Positions 8,245 through 18,389 of a DNA stretch of 64,000 bases are shown here, one piece after another. The notes below the pieces were generated by a model. The model made no database searches. It was given only the letters and a program-made list of their open reading frames with translations, and was not told the origin of the DNA. A program made the translations under genes and the position numbers. This DNA comes from Chitinophaga ginsengisoli (lineage in GTDB: Bacteria > Bacteroidota > Bacteroidia > Chitinophagales > Chitinophagaceae). The stretch is taken from NCBI RefSeq assembly GCF_003014595.1, contig NZ_PYGK01000012.1, positions 62,001-126,000 on the forward strand, in the 5' to 3' direction. Each line of letters begins with the position of its first letter. The stretch's first letter is position 1.

Positions 8245-9495
8245 CTACTTCTTATGAATACTATACAACCTACCATTATCAGTCACCGCATACAACGCCC
8301 CATCATTCCCCTCGGTAATATCCCGGAACCGCTGTTCTTCCTTCTCCAGCAGCATCTCCTCACCCACTACTTTATTATTCTCTATCACTAACCGGGCTAT
8401 ATGAATACTACTCAAACCACCAATAAACAGGTTCCCTTTCCATTCAGGAATACCTTTACCAGAATAGAAAGTTATACCACTGGGCGATAACACAGGATCC
8501 CAGTAATAAACAGGCTGTTCAAGCCCTTCTTTTTGTTGAATACCTTCTCCTACTTTATCACCTTTATACTCTATACCATAAGTAATGATAGGCCAGCCAT
8601 AGTTCTTACCAGGCAGGATGCGGTTCAGCTCATCGCCGCCTCTCGGTCCGAACTCTGTTTCCCAGAGGTCGCCTGTGGCAGGATTAAAAGCCAGTCCCTG
8701 TACATTACGGTGACCGTAGCTATAGATCTCAGCGCGTTTATCATTCTGACCAATGAACGGATTGCCAGCAGCTGGTTTGCCGTCTTTTGTGATACGCAGT
8801 ACCTTTCCAAGCGCAGAGTTCAGGAATTGTGCCTGTGGTCTTGTTTCCAGGTCCGAACGTTCACCGGTGCTGATCACGAGATTGCCTTCCTTATCAAAGA
8901 CAATCCTTCCACCGTAATGCAATGTTCCCTTATATGCAGGAGTCGCACGGTAAATCACCGTGGCACCCTCTATTTTCTTTTCATCTGCGGATAATTTCCC
9001 TTTCGCTACAGCAGTTAAATTGCCATCAGGACGTGGTTCGGAAAATACCCAGTATACAATCCTGTTACTACTAAAGTCAGGATCCACACGTACACCCAGC
9101 AAGCCACCCTGTCCCTCAGGATTAACCTTCGGAAGACCGGTAATAGGCTCACTCAGTTGTCCGGTAGTAGTGGCGATACGCATAACGCCTTTCTTCTCTG
9201 TAATGAGCAGCCGTCCGTCCGGCAGGTTGGTAATACCCCATGGACTTTCCAGTTTATCAGTCAATACGGTTCCCTCATAGGGTGTTTTCGTTTTCACACC
9301 TGCAATACGTGTCTGTCCCGGGAATGCGGGTTTATAGCTTGTATTCGGCGCTTTCGTCTCTACAGGAGCCGTTGAGCTGTCAGTGGAAGTTGCGGCGGAA
9401 TCTGTTCCGTTTTTTTTAGGTTGACCAGATGGTGCGCTACAGGAGGCGAGGGCCAACGTAGCCCCGGTAATAATTGCCTGAATGTATGTTCTCAT
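8245..9495 (-). CDS. PQQ-dependent sugar dehydrogenase lipoprotein (glucose/sorbosone dehydrogenase family)
   Basis: This is a periplasmic or membrane-anchored sugar oxidoreductase of 416 residues. A lipoprotein signal peptide ends in LASC with the lipidated Cys at residue 19. A Ser/Thr/Pro-rich linker follows, then a six-bladed beta-propeller of the soluble aldose dehydrogenase type from about residue 70. Family phrases include SPWGITNLPDGRLLITEKKG, GGLLGVRVDPDF, LHYGGRIVFD, YSYGHRNVQGLAF and FGPRGGDELNRI. Family members oxidise aldoses using PQQ and pass electrons to the respiratory chain. A second propeller dehydrogenase, fused to cytochrome c, lies at 56245-58029. Confidence 0.88.
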   Translation of the reverse strand: MRTYIQAIITGATLALASCSAPSGQPKKNGTDSAATSTDSSTAPVETKAPNTSYKPAFPGQTRIAGVKTKTPYEGTVLTDKLESPWGITNLPDGRLLITEKKGVMRIATTTGQLSEPITGLPKVNPEGQGGLLGVRVDPDFSSNRIVYWVFSEPRPDGNLTAVAKGKLSADEKKIEGATVIYRATPAYKGTLHYGGRIVFDKEGNLVISTGERSDLETRPQAQFLNSALGKVLRITKDGKPAAGNPFIGQNDKRAEIYSYGHRNVQGLAFNPATGDLWETEFGPRGGDELNRILPGKNYGWPIITYGIEYKGDKVGEGIQQKEGLEQPVYYWDPVLSPSGITFYSGKGIPEWKGNLFIGGLSSIHIARLVIENNKVVGEEMLLEKEEQRFRDITEGNDGALYAVTDNGRLYSIHKK

Positions 9496-9574
9496 ACGTT
9501 CAATTTAATTTAAAAAGTTGATTTATCGTTCGGTGATATGTTGGATGGTTGTTACAGGGATCCGGCGGCAGCTA

Positions 9575-11752
9575 TCAGGGATTGGGGATGTATATCTTAA
9601 ACTCAGTGCCTACTCCCGGTGTAGAAGTAAACTGAATATCCCCGTTCAGTTTCTCGACGGTTTCCTTCACAAGATAAAGGCCTAATCCCGAGCCTTTTGA
9701 TTTTTCGGATACCCTGTAGAACATATTGAAAATATACTGGTGATAATCTTTGTGAATACCGATACCATTGTCTTTGACACTTATCAGTGCCCCATCAGCC
9801 CGGGCAACAACAGTCACTTCCACATAGGATGCCGGTTTCGCAGGATCAGCATAACGTACGGCATTGGATACAAGGTTATTGAGGATAATGATGATCCGGC
9901 TTCTGTCAGAACAGAAAGTGCCATCTTCTTCTATGTTGATCCGGATCTCCACATTGGAGTTGCCGGTACTGATAAATTTCAGGCTGTTCCTGATGTCGGT
10001 TAACAGGCTGGAAAAACTGATAGGTGTTCTTTTCACTTCCAGCCTTGCATTCCGGGAATAGTCAAGAATATCGAGGATAAAAATATCCAGCTTCCTGATG
10101 CTGTCTTTCATCATCGACAGGTTCTGTTTTATATCCTCGTCATCTGTCTCAGATTCGGTAAATTCGATCAGTCCCAGGATGGAAGCCAGCGGCGCCCTGA
10201 GATCGTGAGATACACTGTAAACAAACCTGTCAAGTTCGGTATTTGTTTTCTTCAGTTTATCGTTCGCATCTTCCAGTTCTTTGCGGTAGGCAATCTCGTC
10301 GGTAACATCCCTGAAATTGACAATATGTCCGTTTATCACGGCCTCATTCATATAGTTGGTAGCCACACCTTCCAGCCACACCCAGTGACCATCCTTTGCA
10401 CGGAAACGTACTTCAAACGGCAGTGGCTCCCGGGGCTTCGCATTGAGAGAAAAAAGCGAGTGTGCGATGAAACCCTGGTCTTCTTCATGAATATAATTCA
10501 GCATAGAAGTACCTACAAATTCTTCTGTAGCATATCCTATGATACGCCCGATAGACTCTGTTGCAAAAGTATAATCAAGGTGTTCATTGATGATAACGAT
10601 CGCATCGTTGGAGTTCTCGAGCAGGCTGCGTAGCTTCAGTTCACTGTTGGTCAATGCCAGTTCAGCTTCTTTTCTTTCTGTAATATCAGAGCTGATACCA
10701 TCAATGCGGATAAGCTTACCAGATACGTTCAATGTTGGCCGCATCCTGACGGACAACCATTTTATCTGACCATTCCTATGACGGATCCTGTACTCTACCT
10801 GGGTGTCTTCTCCCTGGCTCAGCTGCAGGTTACTTTCATGCGCCTTCTTCTTGTCTTCATCAATTATTAAGGAGAACCACAAATAAGGATCTTTCATGAA
10901 CATTTCCGGTGCATAACCATACAGACGCTCGCATGCCGGTGATATCTGCAAGGTCCTGTCCTGTTCAACATTGACAGAAAAGAAGACCTCATTCATGTTA
11001 TTGAACAGGGTACGCAGTTCTGCATTCGCTTCAACAATAGCTTTTTCAGCCTGTTTGATATCTGTAATGTCCATCGTAACGCCTATCAGGCTTAAGGGTT
11101 CTCCGGTCACTTCGTCTTTGATCACCTCAGCTATCTCCCGCACCGTCCGTGGATGTGCTATATCTCCACCGCGGATGATGCGATATTCCGTATCATATCG
11201 TCCTGTCTCCGTATAGGCCCGGCTCACCTCTTCCATCATAAATCCCCTGTCTTCGGGATGTACCAGCGCGATATATTGTTCATAAGTTATTTTGTTCGCC
11301 GAGGGATCTATTCCCAGCAGGTGGAATAATTCATCAGACCAGTAATTCTGTACGGCAGACAGATCATACGTTGCCGGTACATCCCAGCTACCTGCCTTGG
11401 CCACGCCCTGGATTGTTTTCAGATGTACTGTCTCCCGGAGTGTTTGCTGTTCAATGGCGACGATATTCCTGCATCCGGTATACAACATGTCTGCAGCATT
11501 GACGATTGAATGCAATGTCTCATCGCCATCCATCATAGGTGATGCCTCGGTGCCCAGTAAATTCAATGTTTCCCATAAAATATGATAGAGTTCTTCCGGT
11601 GTTCCTGTTGCGGGGCTCTCCTTGCCTGTCTCCGGCAGGGTAGCCGCAGCTCCGTTCAGTAAGATGTCCAGCTCATGAAACAGATCGGGATGGAAAGGGA
11701 CATCGTTGCCGGCAAAATGTTTATTTAATAATTGCTCTAGTATAACATTCAT
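9575..11752 (-). CDS. Multi-PAS sensor histidine kinase (second kinase of the operon)
   Basis: This is a 725-residue soluble histidine kinase with no membrane segment. After an N-terminal region of about 110 residues come three PAS/PAC modules (about 115-240, 245-365 and 370-490). The HisKA dimerisation domain follows, with phospho-acceptor His516 in YSVSHDLRAPL, then a HATPase_c domain with an N-box (NNLVSNAVRYADP), a G1 box (DNGIGI) and a G2 box (GSGLGLYLVKE). It is closely related to the kinase at 12217-14391 along its whole length, so the two arose by duplication. Both flank a stand-alone receiver protein, probably their shared phospho-acceptor. The signal is unknown. Confidence 0.92.
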   Translation of the reverse strand: MNVILEQLLNKHFAGNDVPFHPDLFHELDILLNGAAATLPETGKESPATGTPEELYHILWETLNLLGTEASPMMDGDETLHSIVNAADMLYTGCRNIVAIEQQTLRETVHLKTIQGVAKAGSWDVPATYDLSAVQNYWSDELFHLLGIDPSANKITYEQYIALVHPEDRGFMMEEVSRAYTETGRYDTEYRIIRGGDIAHPRTVREIAEVIKDEVTGEPLSLIGVTMDITDIKQAEKAIVEANAELRTLFNNMNEVFFSVNVEQDRTLQISPACERLYGYAPEMFMKDPYLWFSLIIDEDKKKAHESNLQLSQGEDTQVEYRIRHRNGQIKWLSVRMRPTLNVSGKLIRIDGISSDITERKEAELALTNSELKLRSLLENSNDAIVIINEHLDYTFATESIGRIIGYATEEFVGTSMLNYIHEEDQGFIAHSLFSLNAKPREPLPFEVRFRAKDGHWVWLEGVATNYMNEAVINGHIVNFRDVTDEIAYRKELEDANDKLKKTNTELDRFVYSVSHDLRAPLASILGLIEFTESETDDEDIKQNLSMMKDSIRKLDIFILDILDYSRNARLEVKRTPISFSSLLTDIRNSLKFISTGNSNVEIRINIEEDGTFCSDRSRIIIILNNLVSNAVRYADPAKPASYVEVTVVARADGALISVKDNGIGIHKDYHQYIFNMFYRVSEKSKGSGLGLYLVKETVEKLNGDIQFTSTPGVGTEFKIYIPNP

Positions 11753-11798
11753 ATGACTGCTTGTACCGCGGTAGAAATAGATTATTCAGAAATGTCCG

Positions 11799-12206
11799 TC
11801 AGGGATTGGCAACGTCCTTCAGCTTATCCGCCGTCAGCGGTTTATTGAGGAACTGGCAGACATAAGGATTGTTCATGGCCAGTTCCCGGTCTTCAGGAAG
11901 CAGGGACGATGAAAGCATCACGATAATGCATTTCTTCTTGACTGATTCCGGCAACTTCTTATATTCTTCCAGGAAGTCGAACCCATTCATCTTAGGCATA
12001 TTGATATCCAGGAATATGAGATCAGGTAACGCCTCTTTATTCTCCTGGTTTTCGGATAGATAACTGAGCGCATTCATAGCTGACTCCTGTGGCAGTACTT
12101 CTTTAGCAAAGGCATGTTTAGTGAGCACTTTTTTTGCAAGAAAACGGTCTATCTCCGCATCATCGACTATCATTACCTTCTCAAAATTAAAGTTGTTAGG
12201 ATCCAT
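11799..12206 (-). CDS. Single-domain response regulator (CheY/Rcp-like receiver)
   Basis: This 135-residue protein is only a receiver domain. Acidic residues VDDAEIDRF near position 15 bind Mg2+, Asp67 in LIFLDINMPKMNGF is the expected phosphorylation site, and the Lys of FLNKPLT is the conserved switch lysine. It has no DNA-binding output, so it must act by protein contact or as a phosphate shuttle. It starts 10 bases after the upstream kinase gene and ends 46 bases before the next one, which places it in one leftward operon with both. Confidence 0.92.
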   Translation of the reverse strand: MDPNNFNFEKVMIVDDAEIDRFLAKKVLTKHAFAKEVLPQESAMNALSYLSENQENKEALPDLIFLDINMPKMNGFDFLEEYKKLPESVKKKCIIVMLSSSLLPEDRELAMNNPYVCQFLNKPLTADKLKDVANP

Positions 12207-12216
12207 AAGCTACAAT

Positions 12217-14391
12217 TTAAACTAAGCTGGGTAAAAATATATTGAATGTCGTTCCTTCCCCAGGTACCGACTGAAGACTGATCCGGCCTTTCAGTTTATC
12301 TATTGTCTCCTTCACCAGATATAATCCCAGACCTGATCCGGTCGATTTTTCAGAGATCCGGTAAAACATGTCGAAGATCTTCTCATGATATTCCGCCGGG
12401 ATCCCGATGCCGTTATCTCTGACGGCGATATCTGCGCCCTTGGGACCAGACACTATATTCACTTCAACAAAAGGATCTGGCTTTTCCGGATCTGCATAAC
12501 GCATCGCATTTGATACCAGGTTGTTCAGCAATATAGAGATCCTTCTTTCATCAGAACCGAAGTCGCCGTTCTCCTGGATGTTTACGTCAAACCGCAGCGT
12601 TGATCTACCAGTGTGCAGGAATCTAAGATGGTCCTTTATATCTGCCAGTAATTGGTGAAAGTTCACTACATGTACCTTCAATTCCAGCCTTGCATTCCTG
12701 GAATAATCCAGGATATCCAGGATGAACCTGTCCAGCTTCTCTATGCTGCCCTTCATCATTCCCAGGTCCTGTAATACTTCTCCATCGTCTGTCTCCGACA
12801 TGGTATATTCCAGCAGTCCCAGTACGGATGCCAGCGGCGCTCTCAGGTCGTGCGATACACTATATACAAAGCGGTCAAGTTCATTGTTTGTTTTCTTCAG
12901 CCTGTTATTAGATGCTTCCAGCGCCTTCCTATATCTGATCTTATAGGTAACATCTCTGAAGTTGCCGATGTACCCCTTTACCACATCGCCATTTAAATGG
13001 TTAACAACTGAACCTTCGCACCATATCCACCCCCCATCCTTTACGCGGAATCTTACCTCAAAATGGACCGGCGTATCCGGCTTGTTTGCCATTGCGTCAA
13101 CAAGACCGTTCACGGTAGCATGGTCATCCGGATGAATCAGATCAAATACCGAAGTACCAACAATCTCTTCCGCCGAGTAACCGATCATATGGCTCAGGGA
13201 TTGGGTAACAAAAAGGAATTTCAGCTCTTCACTTGTTACAGTGATGGCATCATTTGAATTTTCCAGAAGTGACCGGAATTTCAGTTCACTGTTCGCCAGG
13301 GCCAGTTCAGCCTCTCTTCTTTTAGTGACATCGTTGATAATACCATCTAATCTCAGGAGCAGTCCATCCGGTCCTAATGTCGGTGTGATCCTCATTTCTA
13401 CCCAGCGTAACTCACCGTCTTTGCGACGGATCCTGTATTCCACCTGACTGCCCTCCCCCCTGCTCAGACGCTTGTTATTTTCCAGCACCACCTCCTTATC
13501 CTCATCGAGGATCAGCTCAAACCATAGGTCCGGATCCTCAAAAAACTCTTCCATACTGTACCCGTATAATTTCCCGCAGGAGGGCGACATTTGCAATACT
13601 CTCTGATCTTCCACGTTGATAGAAAAGAACACATCTTCCATCACATCAAACAGCTTTCTCAGCTCAATATTGGCTTTCACCAACGCCCGCTCTGTATTCC
13701 TGATATTGCTGACATCGAAAGTCACACCTATCAGGCGAAGCGCTTTTCCCGTAACCTCATCCCTGACCAGTTCGCCGATTTCCCTTACGTTGCATTCCTG
13801 TTTCGGATCTCCTCCACGTTGTATCCGGTATTCAATATCATACCGTCCGGTTTCCCTGATTGCTTTGCTTACCTCGGCACTCACGTATCCACGGTCATCA
13901 GGATGTATATAATTTCTATACGACTGTGAGGTAGGTGCTATCGTTCCCGGGCTTATGCCCAATACAGTAAAAAGCTCATCTGACCAGTAACCCGACTGAC
14001 ATAACTCATCGTTTGTTACCGGCAGTTCCCAGCTACCCGCGTTAGTAAGGCTTTGTATTGTTTTCAGATGTTTCATCTCCCGCAGCTGCTTCTGTTGCCG
14101 GATAATCCTGTCCGCACATTCCTTCTTTACCCGTTTGGCAACTTGTATCAGGGAAGGAATATCCGTTCCACACTCATCCACATCCTGACTGCTCCCGAAT
14201 ACAGACAGACTATTCTGCAACTTTTGACAGATTGCCTGCAGATCTGCATTTGCCATCGGTGGTGAGGAGCGTTTAGGTGTTGATCTGATTTCGAGTAACT
14301 GACTGACTTCATCAAATAATCCGACATACGCCTGAGGGAGATGATCTTCATCAAAATATTTGCTGATCAGATGCTTTACTTCCTTATTCAT
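12217..14391 (-). CDS. Multi-PAS sensor histidine kinase (first kinase of the operon)
   Basis: This is a 724-residue soluble kinase and a paralogue of the one at 9575-11752. An N-terminal region of about 110 residues is followed by three PAS/PAC modules, a HisKA domain with His514 in VYSVSHDLRAPLAS, and a HATPase_c domain (NNLVSNAMRYADP, DNGIGIPAEYHEKIFDMFY, GSGLGLYLVKET). The first PAS keeps a WSDELFTVLGI phrase that is almost the same in its sister. It is the first gene of the kinase-receiver-kinase operon. The 295 bases upstream contain its promoter region and that of the divergent zwf gene, but no strong promoter motif was seen on this strand. Confidence 0.92.
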   Translation of the reverse strand: MNKEVKHLISKYFDEDHLPQAYVGLFDEVSQLLEIRSTPKRSSPPMANADLQAICQKLQNSLSVFGSSQDVDECGTDIPSLIQVAKRVKKECADRIIRQQKQLREMKHLKTIQSLTNAGSWELPVTNDELCQSGYWSDELFTVLGISPGTIAPTSQSYRNYIHPDDRGYVSAEVSKAIRETGRYDIEYRIQRGGDPKQECNVREIGELVRDEVTGKALRLIGVTFDVSNIRNTERALVKANIELRKLFDVMEDVFFSINVEDQRVLQMSPSCGKLYGYSMEEFFEDPDLWFELILDEDKEVVLENNKRLSRGEGSQVEYRIRRKDGELRWVEMRITPTLGPDGLLLRLDGIINDVTKRREAELALANSELKFRSLLENSNDAITVTSEELKFLFVTQSLSHMIGYSAEEIVGTSVFDLIHPDDHATVNGLVDAMANKPDTPVHFEVRFRVKDGGWIWCEGSVVNHLNGDVVKGYIGNFRDVTYKIRYRKALEASNNRLKKTNNELDRFVYSVSHDLRAPLASVLGLLEYTMSETDDGEVLQDLGMMKGSIEKLDRFILDILDYSRNARLELKVHVVNFHQLLADIKDHLRFLHTGRSTLRFDVNIQENGDFGSDERRISILLNNLVSNAMRYADPEKPDPFVEVNIVSGPKGADIAVRDNGIGIPAEYHEKIFDMFYRISEKSTGSGLGLYLVKETIDKLKGRISLQSVPGEGTTFNIFLPSLV

Positions 14392-14686
14392 TGTATCGAT
14401 AAAATGTCTTAACAGAGGATGATGCTATGCACGCTGTATAATCAAAACATGGAAATCTTTATATATCAGTGCAAATCCCACGCCGGAAAACTACTGTTAC
14501 CTATAATTTTTTTCTGATATTATCACTGTTATGGTTACATGTTGTAGTAGCAACCTGATACGATAAACAATACCCCGAACATCATATTATCTGATTTAAC
14601 CGTAAAAAATCCAAGAGAAACAGTGAAATTGGAACCTGACGAATGACTTATTTTGCCTAAATTAATGCTTTAAAGCTCAGCAATAT

Positions 14687-16216
14687 ATGAAACAAGTAAA
14701 AAAGTACCCCGCGGCTATTACCATCTTCGGGGCGAAAGGCGACCTGACGAAACGAAAGCTCATACCCGCACTGTACAATCTTTTTATAGATAACCATCTG
14801 CCAACGGCATTTAACATCATCTGCGTGGATTTCCTTGAAGTAAACCAGGACGAGTTCAGACAGGATATGTTATCAGGCGTAAATGAATTCAGCCGGAACG
14901 GCGCTGCGGAAATCGAGAAATGGAATGAATTTGCAGCCAGACTTTTCTACTTGCAGGGCGATTTTCTCAAAAATGAAACTTACGGCAATCTCAATGAAAA
15001 GATAAAATCTTTTGAAAAGGAAGCAGGACAGACCATTTCAAGGGTCTTCTACTTTGCCGTTGCGCCCCGCTTCATCGAGACTATCTCAGACGCATTATAC
15101 CAGCACAACCTATGTAACAAGGAGAACCTGGACCGTATTGTGGTAGAAAAGCCATTCGGTACCGACCTGGAAACTGCCAAAAAACTGAACCGCTTCCTCG
15201 GGAAACGATTCTCAGAGAAACAGATCTATCGCATTGACCACTACCTGGGTAAAGAAGCCGTACAGAATATCATGGCTTTCCGTTTTGCGAATTATGTGTT
15301 TGAACCACTCTGGAATAAGAAATATATTGACCACATCCAGATCAGTGTTTCGGAACAGGTAGGTGTGGGCAAACGCGGTGGCTATTACGATAGCAGTGGC
15401 GCCTTACGTGACATGATCCAGAATCACCTGCTGCAGCTGCTTTGTATCGTAGGAATGGAATGCCCCGGCGCTTATAAATCAGAACAGATCAGGGATGCGA
15501 AAACGAAAGTGATGAAGAGTGTAAGACCTTACACCAATGCAGAGGTCTTTAAGAATGTGGTACGCGGCCAGTATACGGCCGGTATGATCAACGACGATCT
15601 CAGACCCGCTTACCGCCAGGAAGAACATGTTTCATCTTCCTCTCTCACCGAAACATTTGTAGCTGCGAAACTATTCATCGATAACAAACGCTGGGAAGGA
15701 GTACCTTTCTTTCTGCGCACCGGTAAGTCCATGCCTGCACAATCGTCTGTGGTGGTAGTCCAGTTCAAAGACAGCCCACATAAGATATTCAGGGATGATA
15801 TTGTGCCCAACCGCCTGATCATCAGCATACAACCGGAACTGGAAATCAGCCTGTTGTTTGAAAGCAAGGTACCTGGCCTGCAGATGAAACTGAAACCAGT
15901 GGAGATGGACTTCACCTACAAGGAATCATATACAGAAACCATCCCTGAGGCATATGAAGCACTGCTGCTCGATGTATTACATGGCGATGCTACCCTGTTC
16001 ATGCGTGCAGACCAGATAGAGGCTGCCTGGAAAGTAGTGATGCCAATCCTCGATGCCTGGAAGAAATATCCTCAAAAGGACCTGAATATGTACAAGGCAG
16101 GTAGCTGCGGACCCGATGCCGCGCAGAAACTCCTGAAGCCTTATGCGAAGGAATGGTTTGAATTGCCTTTCAGTAAGACAGTAAAAGCGCTGCCTGACCT
16201 GAAAAGCGTACAATAA
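14687..16216 (+). CDS. zwf: Glucose-6-phosphate 1-dehydrogenase
   Basis: This enzyme oxidises glucose-6-phosphate to 6-phosphogluconolactone with NADP+ and is the entry step of the oxidative pentose phosphate pathway. The 509-residue length is normal. The N-terminal nucleotide-binding motif reads GAKGDLTKRKLIPALY. The active-site signature IDHYLGKEAVQNIMAFRFAN places the catalytic His at residue 185. VEKPFGTDLETA and the C-terminal GDATLFMRADQIEAAW are further family marks. It stands alone: no 6-phosphogluconolactonase or gnd gene is adjacent. A stem-loop follows at 16224-16262. Confidence 0.97.
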   Translation: MKQVKKYPAAITIFGAKGDLTKRKLIPALYNLFIDNHLPTAFNIICVDFLEVNQDEFRQDMLSGVNEFSRNGAAEIEKWNEFAARLFYLQGDFLKNETYGNLNEKIKSFEKEAGQTISRVFYFAVAPRFIETISDALYQHNLCNKENLDRIVVEKPFGTDLETAKKLNRFLGKRFSEKQIYRIDHYLGKEAVQNIMAFRFANYVFEPLWNKKYIDHIQISVSEQVGVGKRGGYYDSSGALRDMIQNHLLQLLCIVGMECPGAYKSEQIRDAKTKVMKSVRPYTNAEVFKNVVRGQYTAGMINDDLRPAYRQEEHVSSSSLTETFVAAKLFIDNKRWEGVPFFLRTGKSMPAQSSVVVVQFKDSPHKIFRDDIVPNRLIISIQPELEISLLFESKVPGLQMKLKPVEMDFTYKESYTETIPEAYEALLLDVLHGDATLFMRADQIEAAWKVVMPILDAWKKYPQKDLNMYKAGSCGPDAAQKLLKPYAKEWFELPFSKTVKALPDLKSVQ

Positions 16217-16223
16217 TTAGATG

Positions 16224-16262
16224 AACAGCGGGTCCCTCACACATGTGAAGGCATCCGCTGTT
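16224..16262 (+). terminator. Terminator hairpin of zwf, containing the stop codon of the opposing gene
   Basis: AACAGCGG (16224-16231) pairs with CCGCTGTT (16255-16262) around an inner TCACA/TGTGA helix, followed by a T-rich run. The stop codon of the convergent acyltransferase gene (16237-16239) lies inside the hairpin, so the element probably serves both transcripts. Confidence 0.7.
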
Positions 16263-17421
16263 TATTTTCAACCTTCACTGCTTTTTTAAGCAGGAACGGA
16301 CGTTCAAATAATAAGAAGAATAAGTAAGCAATCCCCACAATCAACGCAGTTCCTCCAAATATTAAAACAACAGTTGCGGTGAACCCGGTTAAGTGAAGCG
16401 GAGCAATCACATACAACGCAATCATATGCAGCAAGGGAGCATGAATAAGGTATATGCTATAAGCAAATATCCCCATGGAGGCAAGCGGCTTAAATGAAAA
16501 CACCTTACCTATAAAAGCCAGCCGGGAGTGTTTATATTTTTCCTTTGAGCAGATAACAAGCAGGCAAAAGCAAATGATCCCGAACAATACGTCTACAATT
16601 TCATTTTCTATGTTCCCGTTAACATCGGAGTAAAAACTAACCCTGCTTTTATAAAAAACAAAAGCAATGCCTGCAGCAATCAGCAACAATCCCCATGGCA
16701 GCCTGTCAGCAAATCCCGAAAGCTTTGAGTCTGAAAAGGAAATATCCGCAGCAAGCATTCCCATTGTAAATAATATGATATAGGGATTTACGCCCGCTGT
16801 AGCCATATCAATACCCGGATAGTCCTGCCTGAGGATCCTCAGTGTTATGAACAACACAACAGCAATACCTATCGATGTAAGTATCGATGCGCCAGGTCCG
16901 TACTTTCTCCATACGTACAGTAAAAAAGGGAAGAAAATATAGATCCTGCACTCTACCGGAATAGACCAGAAGGCGTGATTGATCTTATATACCTCTGAAA
17001 TAAATAAGTCGTTTATTAAAAATATATGGGTGAGAATGCTCTTTGAAGTAACAGGGATACATTGGTCCCATAAGGAACCGGTCTTCTCATCCAGCAAAAA
17101 ATAAATCGCCAGTAAAGAGAAAGCCATCGCAATATAGTAGGGAGGCAAGATCCTGACGATACGCCTTTTATAAAAGTCCCATACCCCTGTCACCTCGTAA
17201 TTGCGTCTGATGGCCGGCAGCATCAGAGAAAATCCGGAAATGACAATGAACAGATCTACCGCATAATGCCCCGATTTAAACAAGGAAAGAAATATTTTCT
17301 GTAAAGCGCCCTTCGGACTCACCTTATATTCCAGCATCGCATGATGCATTACGACATACAAGGCGGCAATAGCCCTTAACCCATCTATATGCAGCAAATG
17401 GGTTTTGTTTTGTGTTTTCAT
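16237..17421 (-). CDS. Acyltransferase 3 family membrane protein (OafA-like)
   Basis: This 394-residue polytopic membrane protein of the acyltransferase-3 family moves acetyl or other acyl groups onto sugars of surface polysaccharides or similar acceptors. The start HIDGLRAIAALYVVMHHA carries the conserved family motif, with the catalytic-type His in VVMHHA near residue 26. About ten hydrophobic helices follow, and RRIVRILPPYYIAM near residue 90 is the conserved basic loop. No polysaccharide genes adjoin it, so the acceptor is unknown. It is convergent with zwf. A related gene lies at 26728-27822. Confidence 0.88.
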   Translation of the reverse strand: MKTQNKTHLLHIDGLRAIAALYVVMHHAMLEYKVSPKGALQKIFLSLFKSGHYAVDLFIVISGFSLMLPAIRRNYEVTGVWDFYKRRIVRILPPYYIAMAFSLLAIYFLLDEKTGSLWDQCIPVTSKSILTHIFLINDLFISEVYKINHAFWSIPVECRIYIFFPFLLYVWRKYGPGASILTSIGIAVVLFITLRILRQDYPGIDMATAGVNPYIILFTMGMLAADISFSDSKLSGFADRLPWGLLLIAAGIAFVFYKSRVSFYSDVNGNIENEIVDVLFGIICFCLLVICSKEKYKHSRLAFIGKVFSFKPLASMGIFAYSIYLIHAPLLHMIALYVIAPLHLTGFTATVVLIFGGTALIVGIAYLFFLLFERPFLLKKAVKVENKQRMPSHV

Positions 17422-17464
17422 AGGTAAATATGGTCTTATTTCGGCTTACCAGATAGTAGCAAGT

Positions 17465-17472
17465 CAAAGATA
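17465..17472 (-). promoter_or_regulatory. Promoter -7 element for the acyltransferase gene
   Basis: On the minus strand this reads TATCTTTG, a perfect TAnnTTTG match, 44 bases before the start codon of the acyltransferase gene. No clear -33 TTG was found at the right distance. Confidence 0.45.
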
Positions 17473-17690
17473 CACGGAAAGTTTTATATTTTATATAAAC
17501 ATCATGTATAGGATATCCTTGCTTTAGTCTTCCAGCTTGACTAACTTTAAACCAGGAAAGGAATACTCTACAACTTTAGTAGATTTTATGTAATATTGCG
17601 CTCCATATCAATCAGGGGAACAGGGACGATACGGTATAAAGTCATACCAGTAGCTAGCTTGATCATATTTATCATTTTATCAATCAGCAG

Positions 17691-18263
17691 ATGGACAGGA
17701 GTTATTTCAGTGAAGAGGAGTTATTGATCTCTATGGCAACAGGAGACCAGGCAGCCTTTACTGAGATATACAACCGTTACTGGCGCAGGCTGTTGGCCAT
17801 CGCTTACCATCATACCCAGGATGAATCGGCCGCCAAGGAAATTGTACAGGAGGTGCTGATCAACCTGTGGGATCGCCGGGCAGAACTGGAGATCAGGCAG
17901 TTGTCCCAATACCTCGCTACCGCCATCAAATTCTCCGTATTTAAGGCTATTACCCGCGAGAAGCGAAGGAATACCATTGCAGCGGATGTTTTCGGGGAAA
18001 CAACCTCCCAGGACGATGAGCAGATCTATGCCCGCTTCCTCCATGATTACATCAACGGTATTGTAGAACAGCTGCCAGAGAAATGTAAGCAGGTATTTAA
18101 AAGTAGCCGCATGGAAGGCAAAGGCACCGCGCAGATAGCCCGGGAACTGAATATTTCGGAAAAAACAGTAGAAGCCCATATCACCAAAGCATTGAAACAT
18201 ATCCGGTTCGGTATCCGGAACGCAGGCCTTTTCTTAGTACTGTTACTCTCCTTCTTTAAATAG
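17691..18263 (+). CDS. FecI-type ECF sigma-70 factor
   Basis: This 190-residue ECF sigma factor has region 2 (about residues 20-95, DQAAFTEIYNRYWRRLLAIAY and KEIVQEVLINLWDRR) and region 4 (about 125-178, LPEKCKQVFKSSRMEGKGTAQIARELNISEKTVEAHI in pieces). It should direct RNA polymerase to the downstream susC-susD genes when released by its anti-sigma partner. That partner, a FecR-like protein, follows about 125 bases later. The last 13 residues are hydrophobic and of unknown role. Confidence 0.93.
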   Translation: MDRSYFSEEELLISMATGDQAAFTEIYNRYWRRLLAIAYHHTQDESAAKEIVQEVLINLWDRRAELEIRQLSQYLATAIKFSVFKAITREKRRNTIAADVFGETTSQDDEQIYARFLHDYINGIVEQLPEKCKQVFKSSRMEGKGTAQIARELNISEKTVEAHITKALKHIRFGIRNAGLFLVLLLSFFK

Positions 18264-18389
18264 TCTCCCCTCTTTCAAAAAAACTTTTATGCCGGCTAAG
18301 GGGTACACCCTATGTTATGGTACTTACTATTATAGCGGTTGAAAAGATCTGCTTATACCAGGTCGCCACCATTCAGCACTATCCGGCAT

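Noticed and set aside
8533..8994. Rightward open frame of 153 codons inside the sugar dehydrogenase
   Set aside because: It lies antisense to a well-supported gene and its peptide has no recognisable features.
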